This document shows, in pieces, positions 1 through 6,611 of a DNA stretch of 7,136 nt. The notes under the pieces are model-generated. The model was not told where the DNA came from. It saw nothing but the letters and a program-made list of their open reading frames with translations, and did not search any database. The first letter of the stretch is position 1; each line of letters begins with the position of its first letter. The translations under genes and the position numbers were made by a program. The DNA comes from a bacterium (lineage in GTDB: Bacteria > Actinomycetota > Acidimicrobiia > Acidimicrobiales > CATQHL01): positions 1-7,136 of the forward strand of contig JAPONU010000404.1 in NCBI GenBank assembly GCA_026713745.1, read 5' to 3'.

Positions 1-741
1 GAAGCCGAAGAACAGTCCGGCGGCCGCCGCGCCGATGGGGTGCCAGGCCCCGAAGATCACCGCCACGAAGGCGATGAAGCCCCGCCCGTTGGTCATGTTC
101 TCGGTGAAGTTGCGCAGCGCCCCCACCGAGAGTTCGGCCCCGCCGAGGGCGCAGAGGGCGCCGGCGATGAGTAGCGCCTGCAGCCGGACCATCGACGGAT
201 TCACGCCCGCGGAGCGGGCCGCGAACGGGTACTCGCCCACGGCGGCGAGCCGGAGCCCGAAACGGCTGCGTCGCAGCACCAACCAGGCGGCCAGCACGAT
301 CACCGGTGTGATCCACACGAATATCGAGTGCTCGGCGATGATGACGCCCGCGCCGTCGGTGATGCTGCGGACCGGGCGCGGCAGAACGACGTCGGTGAAC
401 AGCGAGCCGCGCACGTCGAATATGGCCCCCAGGGCGTAGGCGGTGCCTCCCAGGCCGATGGAGGTGAGCCCCAGACCGGCGATGATGACGTTGGCGCCCA
501 GCGGACCGATCACCCACCAGTACAGCGCCGAGAGCAGCAGGCACACGCCGATGGCGGCCAGGATGCCGAGTTCCACCGAGCCGGTCGTGTCGCCGACGGC
601 CACGGTCGCGAACGCGCCGGTGATCATCAGGCCCTCGAGCCCCAGGTGGAAGATGCCGGCGCGGAAGGCGAACACGCCGGCCATGGCCACCAGCACCAGC
701 GGGGCGGCCGAGCGCAGAGTCGTGGCCAGGATCTGTTCCAT
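1..741 (-). CDS. BMP-type ABC transporter, second permease subunit (3' end cut by window)
   Basis: Membrane permease of the branched-chain/ribose superfamily (BPD_transp_2), forming half of the importer channel. I translated it from the ATG at 741-739; the frame stays open for 247 codons to the left edge. Family members are about 300 residues, so the last 50-60 are probably missing. Hydrophobic segments lie near residues 8-28, 36-50, 58-78, 84-105, 138-155, 186-206 and 221-245. The family motif FHLGLEGLMITGAF (residues 31-44) matches the usual NIGLEGMM block, and GRGFIAFVAVIFGAWHPIGA (219-238) matches the conserved C-terminal GxGFxxIAVAxxGxxxP block. Its ATG shares one base with the upstream permease stop (TGATG), so translation is probably coupled and no separate Shine-Dalgarno site is obvious. 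It pairs with the permease at 1865-741. The family is clear; the substrate is not. Confidence 0.92.
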   Translation of the reverse strand, partial: MEQILATTLRSAAPLVLVAMAGVFAFRAGIFHLGLEGLMITGAFATVAVGDTTGSVELGILAAIGVCLLLSALYWWVIGPLGANVIIAGLGLTSIGLGGTAYALGAIFDVRGSLFTDVVLPRPVRSITDGAGVIIAEHSIFVWITPVIVLAAWLVLRRSRFGLRLAAVGEYPFAARSAGVNPSMVRLQALLIAGALCALGGAELSVGALRNFTENMTNGRGFIAFVAVIFGAWHPIGAAAAGLFFGF

Positions 742-1865
742 CAGCCGCTGCCTGCCCCGGTTCCGGGTGCCGGGGTGGGGCCCGCGGTGGGCGCCGCGCC
801 TTCGCCTCCGCCGCCGCCCGTCCCGGTTCCCGGCGCGGCGAGTTGCGCGGCCCGCCGCCGGCGCACGGCCCGGAACTTGATGGTGACCAGGAAGGCCACC
901 ATGCCGTGCAGGAGCACCAGGGCCGGCGGCGGCAGATCGGTCACGATCGGCAGGAACAGGATCGCCGACTGCAGGCCGCCGAAGAAGATCGCCGCGATGA
1001 CGGTGCCCCACACGTTCAGCAAGCCCACGAGTGCCACGACGACGGCGGTGAAGCCCACTTCGGGCGAGAAGCCGGTGACCAGCCGCGCCGCCGGCCCGTA
1101 CAACTCCACGGCGCCGGCCAGACCCGCCAGTGCACCCGAGAGGGCGAACGCGCCCAGGCCCACGCGGCGCACGTTGATGCCCTGCCAGCGGGCCATCGTG
1201 GCGTTCCGTCCGACGAGGGTCATGGTGAGCCCGAAGCGCGTGCGCTCCAGCACCAGCCACACGAGCACCGTGACGCCGGCCACGAGCAGCAGGACGGTCG
1301 CCGACACGCCCGAGCCGCCGGTGAGGCGGAACGTCTCGGGGATGCGCTCGCTGGCGGCCGTCTGGCCGGTGCCCTGCGGGTTGCGCATCGGCCCGGCGGT
1401 GAGGTACTGCAGCACCAAGGCGCCGATGAAGCTCATCATCAGCGTGGTGAGCACCTCGTCGGTCCCGAAACGCACCCGCAGCCAACCCGGGAACAGCGAC
1501 CACAGCGTCCCGGCGAGCATCGCCGCCAGGGTTCCGCAGAGGATCACCAGTCCGGCGGGGCCCTCGCGCCACCCCAACGAGATGGCCAGGGCCGAGCAGG
1601 CGCCCATGTAGAACTGGCCTTGGCCCCCGATGTTGAAGAACCCGGCCCGGAAGCCGATCACGACGCTCAACGCGATGAGCAGCAGCGGGATCGCCCAGCG
1701 GATCGACGAGGTGGAGGCGCCCGTGGCGGTGATCGCCCCCTGGATGACGCCGGAGAAGACCTCGCCGACGCTGTAGCCGCTGACCCGCAGGATCAGCGCG
1801 GTGATCAGGAACGACACGAGTACCAGCACCACGGTGGAGGCGACACGCCGGAGCCCGCCGGTCAT
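741..1865 (-). CDS. BMP-type ABC transporter, first permease subunit
   Basis: Integral membrane permease (BPD_transp_2 family), 374 residues, which should heterodimerise with the following permease. I chose the ATG at 1865 because it overlaps the ATPase stop by four bases (ATGA), has a GGGGG run seven bases upstream, and gives an N-terminus ending in a first hydrophobic helix (about residues 9-28). The frame stays open much further upstream, but that stretch lies over the ATPase gene. Further hydrophobic segments lie near 57-76, 85-97, 104-125, 137-156, 188-206, 234-256, 270-298 and 312-331. Diagnostic motifs are FNIGGQGQFYMGA (77-89) and GTDEVLTTLMMSFIGALVLQ (134-153), the usual block of the larger subunit. 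Residues 333-374 form an odd tail: a basic patch (RRRR) followed by about 30 Gly, Pro, Ala and Thr residues after the last helix, probably cytoplasmic and disordered. The substrate cannot be read from the sequence; nucleosides are the best-known cargo of this family. Confidence 0.93.
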   Translation of the reverse strand: MTGGLRRVASTVVLVLVSFLITALILRVSGYSVGEVFSGVIQGAITATGASTSSIRWAIPLLLIALSVVIGFRAGFFNIGGQGQFYMGACSALAISLGWREGPAGLVILCGTLAAMLAGTLWSLFPGWLRVRFGTDEVLTTLMMSFIGALVLQYLTAGPMRNPQGTGQTAASERIPETFRLTGGSGVSATVLLLVAGVTVLVWLVLERTRFGLTMTLVGRNATMARWQGINVRRVGLGAFALSGALAGLAGAVELYGPAARLVTGFSPEVGFTAVVVALVGLLNVWGTVIAAIFFGGLQSAILFLPIVTDLPPPALVLLHGMVAFLVTIKFRAVRRRRAAQLAAPGTGTGGGGGEGAAPTAGPTPAPGTGAGSG

Positions 1866-3526
1866 CGCACTGCCCCCGTCATGGCGTCGCCCACGGCGCG
1901 CCGATCGTACGGGCCGGCGAAGTGGCCCACGATCCGCCCGCCGTACATCACCAGAAGCCGGTCCGAGAGTTCGAACAGCTCGTCGAGGTCCGAGGAGATC
2001 AGCAGCACCCCGGCGCCCGCATCCCGCAGACCCTGCAGTGACCGGCGCACGAACTCGGTGGCGGCGAAGTCGAGCCCGCGGGTGGGCTGGGCGGCGACCA
2101 GCACCTCCAGCCCCGAGTCCAATTCCCGGGAGAGGATCAGCCGCTGGATGTTTCCCCCCGAGAGGCTCTCGGCGGGTTGCGTGACCGTGTCGTAGCGGAC
2201 CCGCCAGCGGTCCATCGCCTGAGTCGCCTGCCACTTGTACTGGCGCAGCGAGATCAGCGGCGAGCGGCGCCGATCCCACCAATCTTCGAGACGTCGCGCC
2301 ATACGACTCGGTTCGCGGCGAGGCGGCGCGGCCGGACGGACCGAATGTACGCGTCCGCGGCGCGGGGGATAGAGGATTTCCAGGCCGTCTCGAGCGATGA
2401 GACGCAGTGCCGACTGGTTCAGCCACAGGGGGGCGCTCTGGCTTACACCCTCGGTGTTGCGGTCGAAGGGCACGAGGCGCAGTCCCCGCAGCCTCCGCCG
2501 GGCGGGCGCCGCAGTGGTCATCTCGTCACCGTCGATGCGGACTGATCCCTCGGTGAGCGGGCTCAGGCCGGCGATTGCCGAGACGAGGCTGCGCTGCCCG
2601 TTGCCCTCGACGCCGGCAATCCCGACGATCTCGCCTGCGTCGACCCGGAGATCCACCCCGCTCAAACCCGGTTCGAACGCCGACTCATCACTCGATACGC
2701 CCGCCAATTCCAGGAGCGTCTCCTCCTCGTGGCCCGCTGTCCTGACACCGACTTCCTCATCGGAGCGACCCGCCGGGCCGACGATGGCGTCGCTGAGCCG
2801 CCCCTGGGACACCTCGGACATCTCGGCGGGGCCTAGGACAAGTTCGCCGTCGCGCAGCACGCTCACTGTGTCGGCGACGGCGGCCACCTCCCGCAGCTTG
2901 TGCAGTACCACGAGCACGGTGACGCCGCTGTCGCGCAGGCGCCGCAGACGTTCGAAGAGCGCGTCGGTGGCGGTGGGTGTGAGCAGGGCGGTGGGCTCGT
3001 CGAGGAGCAGGACGGAGGCCTCGGTGGCCAGCGCGCGGACGATCTCCAGCGACTGGCGGGCCTCGACGGGCAGGTCGCGGATGCGTGTCGCCAGCGCCGC
3101 CTTGCCGCCGATCTCCGCCACGTCGGCCTGCCAGCGCTGGTGCAGGTCGCCGCGGCGGTAGAGGGCGTGGCCTCCCGGCCGGGCGGCGGTCAGTTCGAGC
3201 GCTTCGGCCACCGTGAACGACGGCGGGAGCGAGAAGTGCTGGTGCACCATTGCCAGACCGGCGGCCTTGGCGGCCCGCACGTCTCCGGGCGGGATCTCCT
3301 TACCGGCGATCCGGACCTCGCCGGCGTCGGGAACCTGCAGGCCGCCCAGCACCTTGGCGAGCGTGGTCTTGCCGGCGCCGTTCTGACCGACGAGGGCGTG
3401 GATGCGCCCCGGCGCCAACTCCAGGCTGACGTCGTGCAGCGCCCGGACGGCGCCGAAGGAGACGCCGAGCGACCGGCAGCGAACCGCCGGGGCCCCGGCG
3501 GGAGCCGGTCCGCTCGGCGCCGTCAT
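1862..3526 (-). CDS. BMP-type ABC transporter, double ATP-binding subunit
   Basis: Cytoplasmic ATPase that powers the importer; 554 residues with two fused ABC domains. Domain 1 has Walker A GQNGAGKT (47-54), Q-loop Gln96, a weak signature LPVEARQ (152-158) lacking the usual glycine, Walker B VLLLDEP (172-178) and switch His209. Domain 2 has a Walker A-like GVEGNGQ (305-311) without the lysine, a good LSGGN signature (455-459), and AAQPTRGLD (478-486), where the catalytic Asp-Glu pair is replaced by Ala-Gln. SSD stands at 511-513 in place of the switch histidine. A degenerate second domain is normal for this family and implies one hydrolytic site, built from Walker A/B of domain 1 and LSGGN of domain 2. 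Residues 378-437 form a long Arg/Trp/Pro-rich stretch before LSGGN. I preferred the ATG at 3526, 19 bases after the lipoprotein stop; an in-frame ATG at 3583 would overlap that gene and lacks a properly spaced ribosome site. It is followed by an ATGA overlap with the permease. Confidence 0.94.
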   Translation of the reverse strand: MTAPSGPAPAGAPAVRCRSLGVSFGAVRALHDVSLELAPGRIHALVGQNGAGKTTLAKVLGGLQVPDAGEVRIAGKEIPPGDVRAAKAAGLAMVHQHFSLPPSFTVAEALELTAARPGGHALYRRGDLHQRWQADVAEIGGKAALATRIRDLPVEARQSLEIVRALATEASVLLLDEPTALLTPTATDALFERLRRLRDSGVTVLVVLHKLREVAAVADTVSVLRDGELVLGPAEMSEVSQGRLSDAIVGPAGRSDEEVGVRTAGHEEETLLELAGVSSDESAFEPGLSGVDLRVDAGEIVGIAGVEGNGQRSLVSAIAGLSPLTEGSVRIDGDEMTTAAPARRRLRGLRLVPFDRNTEGVSQSAPLWLNQSALRLIARDGLEILYPPRRGRVHSVRPAAPPRREPSRMARRLEDWWDRRRSPLISLRQYKWQATQAMDRWRVRYDTVTQPAESLSGGNIQRLILSRELDSGLEVLVAAQPTRGLDFAATEFVRRSLQGLRDAGAGVLLISSDLDELFELSDRLLVMYGGRIVGHFAGPYDRRAVGDAMTGAVR

Positions 3527-3545
3527 CGGCCCGAGATTAGTTGTC

Positions 3546-4664
3546 TCAGAGTTCGGGGTTGAAGGGGACCTCCAGCGACCCATCCTTGATGGCCGAGCGA
3601 GCGTCGTCGATCTCGTCGAGCGTGGCGTTGATGATCTCGACCATCTCGGCCGGGCCGTTCTCCAGGAAGTTCGGGCTGATCACCATGTCGACCCCGCCCT
3701 CGGCCACACCGGCGCCGACGTAGCCGGGCGTGTAGTCGTCGCTGAGCGCGTGCTCCACCTGGCCGTAGAGGATCTCGGCCCAGTACAGCAGGACGCTGGC
3801 GATCACATTCGGGCTGTCGAAGTAGTTCTCCGAGCCGCCGATCACGTAGCCGCCCTTCTCCTCGGCGGCCTGGATGACGCCGAGGTCGGTGGCCGCGGCG
3901 TCGGTCATGATGATGTCCACGCCGCCGTCGTACAGCGCCGCACCCAGCTCGCGTCCCTTGGCGGGATCCTCGAAGGAGTCGGCGAAGGCGGCCTCGCCGG
4001 TGATCGCGGCGTTCTTGGTCTGCGCGGCGGCCACGAAGGAGTTGTAGTCGGCGTTCAGCGGCGGGATCGACACGCCGCCCACGAAGCCGACCTTGCCGGT
4101 GGTGTTCAGCTCCCCGGCCAGGATGCCCGCCAGGTAGGTGCCCTTGTAGTAGTCGAACCCGATGGAGACCAGGTTGTCGATGCCTCCCTCGAATCCGAAG
4201 ATGTGGATCCAGCGGGTGTCGGGGAAGTCGGGCGCCACCAGGGTGACGACCTCCTGCATGGGCGGGAACGTCACCGCGATGATGTCGGTGCCCTGGTTGG
4301 CGAGGTTGCGCAGGATCGTCTCGAAGGTCGACGGGTCCGTCGCCTCGATGAAGGTGGTGTCGGCGCCGAAGTCGGCCTCCACCAGCCCCAGACCCCGTAC
4401 GAGGTCGTCGATGGGCCCCAGGTCACCGGCACGCTGGTTCGCCACGAGGGCGACCGTGAGCGGCTCGTCGGGCTCCGGCGCGGGCTCCGGCGGCGGCGGC
4501 GGTTCCGGTGCGGGCTCGGGTGCCGGTGGTGGCTCCGGAGCGGGCTCCGGCGATGGCGCGGGAGCGGGTTCAGGCGCGGCGGTCGTCCCGTCGTCGCCCC
4601 CACAGGCGGCCGCCACGAGCGCGACAGCCAGAAGCGCGGCCATAAAGATGCGTCGATGTCTCAT
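3546..4664 (-). CDS. BMP family substrate-binding lipoprotein
   Basis: Extracellular, membrane-anchored ligand-binding protein of the Bmp/PnrA-like family, 372 residues, first gene of the importer operon. Basic residues 2-5 and a hydrophobic stretch (6-20) precede Cys21 (VAAAC-GG), a lipobox for lipid attachment. Residues 31-66 are an almost pure Pro-Glu-Ala linker (PEPAP repeats) that would hold the domain off the membrane. The Bmp fold runs from about 69 to 372: VALVANQRAGDLG (71-83), a DPSTFETILRNLANQGTDII stretch (110-129), FGFEGGIDNLVSIGFDYYKG (156-175) with the family's typical YYKGTYLAG, GKVGFVGG (190-197), GGVDIIMTDAAAT (247-259) and a GGSENYF-type block (276-282). The start is well supported by AGGGAGG five bases before the ATG. 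Homologues bind purine nucleosides (Treponema PnrA) or other small molecules; the usual N-terminal Asp-Lys-Ser-Phe-Asn block is replaced here by NQRAGDLG, so the ligand should not be assumed. Confidence 0.93.
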   Translation of the reverse strand: MRHRRIFMAALLAVALVAAACGGDDGTTAAPEPAPAPSPEPAPEPPPAPEPAPEPPPPPEPAPEPDEPLTVALVANQRAGDLGPIDDLVRGLGLVEADFGADTTFIEATDPSTFETILRNLANQGTDIIAVTFPPMQEVVTLVAPDFPDTRWIHIFGFEGGIDNLVSIGFDYYKGTYLAGILAGELNTTGKVGFVGGVSIPPLNADYNSFVAAAQTKNAAITGEAAFADSFEDPAKGRELGAALYDGGVDIIMTDAAATDLGVIQAAEEKGGYVIGGSENYFDSPNVIASVLLYWAEILYGQVEHALSDDYTPGYVGAGVAEGGVDMVISPNFLENGPAEMVEIINATLDEIDDARSAIKDGSLEVPFNPEL

Positions 4665-4667
4665 TGG

Positions 4668-4703
4668 ATCCTCCCTGTTCGGCGCAGTGGTTTCACGATA
4701 GTA
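4668..4703 (-). promoter_or_regulatory. Possible promoter and strong ribosome binding site of the importer operon
   Basis: On the minus strand an AT-rich patch (about 4692-4722) stands out from GC-rich surroundings. It contains TACTAT (4703-4698), which fits a TAnnnT -10 box. A start site about seven bases downstream would leave a leader of about 27 bases carrying AGGGAGG (4676-4670), five bases before the ATG at 4664. I find no good -35 hexamer at 16-18 bases; TTGAAA is present but only five bases from the -10. The ribosome site is convincing, the promoter only plausible. Confidence 0.4.
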
Positions 4704-4781
4704 CAGATTTTCAATTCATAGAAGTGCGCTGCCGGTCGTGCGCCGAGGCGGCAATGGCTCGCCCCATCTCCTGGTCCCAAC

Positions 4782-6413
4782 TCAGCGGGCGAGCACCCAG
4801 CGGTTGCGCCGGTTGCGGCGGACCGGTTCGGTGGCGCGGACCAGACCGTTGTCGGCCATGCGGCCGAGCCATCGGAGGACGGCCTGCTGGGAGATGCCGA
4901 GCGACTGGGCGATCTCGCTGGAACTGCGGGAGCCCCCGGCGAGCAGCCCGACGATCTGGCGTTCCCGCGGCGACAGGTCCGGTGTCGTGGCGGTGCCGTG
5001 GGATCGTGCGCTGGTGGTGGGTCTGCCGCCGCGGGACTCGTGCTCGCCCCGCGGGTTGTCGCCGGTGTCGGCGGCAGGCTCTGCGTGGCGTGTTCCCCAC
5101 CCGGTCTGCGGAGTGTCGCCGGCGGGTGGGGAACCGCGGATCGTCGCCCGTAGTTCGGCTATGTCATCGTCGATGCTCGGCGGTGGCAGCCCCGCCCGGC
5201 GGAGGGCGGCGACGGTGGCGCGCAGGCCCGATCCACGGTTCTCGCAGACCGGCCGACCGGTGTCGGGGATCACGACGTCCTCGAGCAGTTTGGCGAGTCG
5301 GGCGTTGCGGGTCGCCGTGATGCCGCGCTCGATGAGTTGGTCCACGTCGGTCCGTCCGGCATTGGGGCCGTGCAGCCCGCCGGCGCTGCTGACCTCGAAC
5401 CGGTCGGGATACAGGGCGATTCGCACCTGGCTCCCGTGGGAGGAGGGGTGATAGTCGCGGTGCATCAGTGCGTTGGCGACGATCTCCCGGACGGCCTCGA
5501 GAGGGTAGTCCCAGACGTCCTGGCGCCCCGCGCCGACGATGACCGATCGGCGGCGCATGTTGCGGCGCATCGCGTCGAGTGCTCCCGACACGATCATCGG
5601 GATGGGTCCGTCCAGCGGCCGGTTGTCGAGGAAGCGGGTGCCATCGGCCAGCGGCTCGCCGTCTGTGGTCGGCAACGCCACGAACGACGCACCGAGTTGG
5701 GGGAAGAACCGCTGGGGATAGCGTCCGAGCGCCAGGAGGCCGGCGAGCCGGACCGCCGAGCCGGGGCGGGGCTCGGCAAGAACGCCCAGCATGTGCAGGA
5801 TCTCTTCGGTGGTCGCGTCGGCGAACACCGGACCTCGGGTCTCCCGAAGCCGGTGCAGTAGTGCATCGGTGAGCCGCGGGTCGAGGTCGTCGGTCCGGGA
5901 TTCTTCGACGACGGCCGAGTCGTCGTCGGGCCGGCCCCTCCCTGCCACCATCACGTGCACCTCATAGGAGTTCAGGCGCCGGTCGCCGTCGTGGGTCCGC
6001 AGATACGTTCCGCGCTCCAGTCCGCGCGCCCGGACGTGGCACGGCCGCCGCTCGTGTCCCAGTTCCTCGACTCTGGCAACCACCACCGGACGCCCTTCGA
6101 TGTCGGCGATGTCGATCTCCGGTCGGATGCTTGGCGCCAGCCCATCGGCGCAGGCCGAGGCGAGATCGGCGGCCAGCTTCGGTGCATCGATGTCGACGGG
6201 GCGGAAGTCCCCGTCGGTCAGCCCGAGGAGCAGCAGGCCGCCACGGGCGTTCGCGAACGCGCAAACCGACTCGATCGCCGAACGGGGTAGGCCTCCCGCG
6301 GCCTGCTTGACCTCCACCGCCTGCAGGTCGCAGCCGGCGGCCCGAATCCGCTCAAGGGTCGCATCGACCAAGGATTGCAGTGCGGGCATGACCGCGGAAG
6401 GGCCGTCCACCAT
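4782..6413 (-). CDS. Schlafen/AlbA-type ATP-binding protein with C-terminal winged helix (putative transcriptional regulator)
   Basis: 543 residues, cytoplasmic, resembling the COG2865 family of predicted regulators. An AlbA_2/Schlafen-like domain covers about 28-150, with EVKQAAGG (34-41), the nucleus SVCAFANARGGLLLLGLTDG (49-68) and GTYLRTHDGDRRLN (135-148). A central helical part leads into a GHKL-type ATPase-like domain: EAVREIVANALMHRDY (306-321) is the N-box with Glu310, Asn314, His318 and Asp320, and ENRGSGL (391-397) is the glycine loop. A hydrophilic linker (428-478) rich in Gly, Pro, Thr and Arg precedes a winged helix-turn-helix (480-541), with EIAQSLGISQQAVLRWLGRM (500-519) as the DNA-reading part and a basic wing RRNRRNR (532-538). 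The ATG at 6413 has no Shine-Dalgarno sequence but lies six bases after a -10-like box, so it may be translated leaderless; the ATG at 6389 is less well placed. Family members are usually called DNA-binding regulators on domain grounds, and some relatives lie in defence loci; neither role is proven. It lies 117 bases upstream of the importer operon on the same strand, with no visible shared operator. Confidence 0.87.
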   Translation of the reverse strand: MVDGPSAVMPALQSLVDATLERIRAAGCDLQAVEVKQAAGGLPRSAIESVCAFANARGGLLLLGLTDGDFRPVDIDAPKLAADLASACADGLAPSIRPEIDIADIEGRPVVVARVEELGHERRPCHVRARGLERGTYLRTHDGDRRLNSYEVHVMVAGRGRPDDDSAVVEESRTDDLDPRLTDALLHRLRETRGPVFADATTEEILHMLGVLAEPRPGSAVRLAGLLALGRYPQRFFPQLGASFVALPTTDGEPLADGTRFLDNRPLDGPIPMIVSGALDAMRRNMRRRSVIVGAGRQDVWDYPLEAVREIVANALMHRDYHPSSHGSQVRIALYPDRFEVSSAGGLHGPNAGRTDVDQLIERGITATRNARLAKLLEDVVIPDTGRPVCENRGSGLRATVAALRRAGLPPPSIDDDIAELRATIRGSPPAGDTPQTGWGTRHAEPAADTGDNPRGEHESRGGRPTTSARSHGTATTPDLSPRERQIVGLLAGGSRSSSEIAQSLGISQQAVLRWLGRMADNGLVRATEPVRRNRRNRWVLAR

Positions 6414-6419
6414 GACCGA

Positions 6420-6448
6420 ATACTACAACTAAGCCATGGTTGCTACAA
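6420..6448 (-). promoter_or_regulatory. Candidate leaderless promoter of the AlbA/ATPase regulator
   Basis: On the minus strand TTGTAG (6448-6443) and TAGTAT (6425-6420) are separated by 17 bases and could be the -35 and -10 boxes; the -35 matches only the TTG of the consensus. TAGTAT ends six bases before the ATG at 6413, so transcription would begin at or next to the start codon. This fits the absence of a ribosome site and the frequency of leaderless genes in actinobacteria. Both boxes lie largely within copies of the ten-base repeat described separately. Confidence 0.45.
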
Positions 6449-6472
6449 CTAACATATAACTTACTTACAACT
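6423..6472. repeat. Phased direct repeats in the regulator promoter (candidate operator)
   Basis: On the plus strand the ten bases CTACAACTAA occur exactly at 6423-6432 and again at 6443-6452, 20 bases apart. A shorter relative, TTACAACT, lies at 6465-6472, 22 bases after the second copy. Spacing of two helical turns puts all copies on the same DNA face. The first copy overlaps the proposed -10 and the second the proposed -35 of the regulator gene. No coding frame explains them. They look like binding sites for a protein that binds cooperatively to direct repeats, possibly the winged-helix regulator itself. Confidence 0.6.
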
Positions 6473-6558
6473 CCAGCCGGATGGCCACGGCGCCGATCAT
6501 TGCACGGCGCGGTTCGGAGCCCGCCTCCCAACGTGGCGCATGACGCCCGGGATCAGGA

Positions 6559-6607
6559 GCCCCGTGTTGCTGCTCGTGGTCTATGCAACCGCTGCGGGCT
6601 TCGGGGC
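6559..6607 (-). terminator. Possible hairpin after the RCC1 gene
   Basis: Just past the RCC1 stop (6614-6612) the minus strand reads GCCCCG (6607-6602) and, further on, CGGGGC (6564-6559). Between them is a second inverted pair, GTTGC (6589-6585) and GCAAC (6570-6566). Nested, they could fold into a stem with one large bulge (6601-6590) and a 14-base loop. No T run follows, so a classical intrinsic terminator is not supported; in GC-rich DNA such pairs also arise by chance. Confidence 0.2.
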
Positions 6608-6611
6608 AGCG

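Noticed and set aside
3537..3544. TTAGTTGT in the gap between the lipoprotein and ATPase genes matches eight of ten bases of the promoter repeat unit
   Set aside because: It is a single copy within a transcribed operon, in the opposite orientation, with no second phased copy. Most likely chance.
3527..3583. Alternative upstream ATG (3583) for the ATPase
   Set aside because: It would overlap the lipoprotein gene by 38 bases, has its only purine run directly against the ATG, and adds a sequence with no family similarity.
328..4721. Long plus-strand open frames (for example 328-1611, 843-2195 and 3402-4721)
   Set aside because: They are antisense to convincing transporter genes, have compositions dominated by Arg, Gly, Ala, His and Asp, and show no family motif. 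Long antisense frames are expected in such GC-rich DNA.
4730..4753. TGCCG/CGGCA inverted pair downstream of the regulator stop as a terminator
   Set aside because: Only five pairs around a 14-base loop with no T run; too weak in this base composition.
6486..6510. Direct repeat CACGGCGC at 6486-6493 and 6503-6510
   Set aside because: Eight GC-rich bases repeated at 17-base spacing with no promoter or gene context; likely chance.
6505..6532. GGTTCGGAGCCCGCCTCCCA resembles the 3' end of a tRNA, possibly an attachment-site remnant
   Set aside because: The T-stem would have only two of five pairs, the position-58 adenine is missing, and no matching acceptor strand or other tRNA arm lies upstream.
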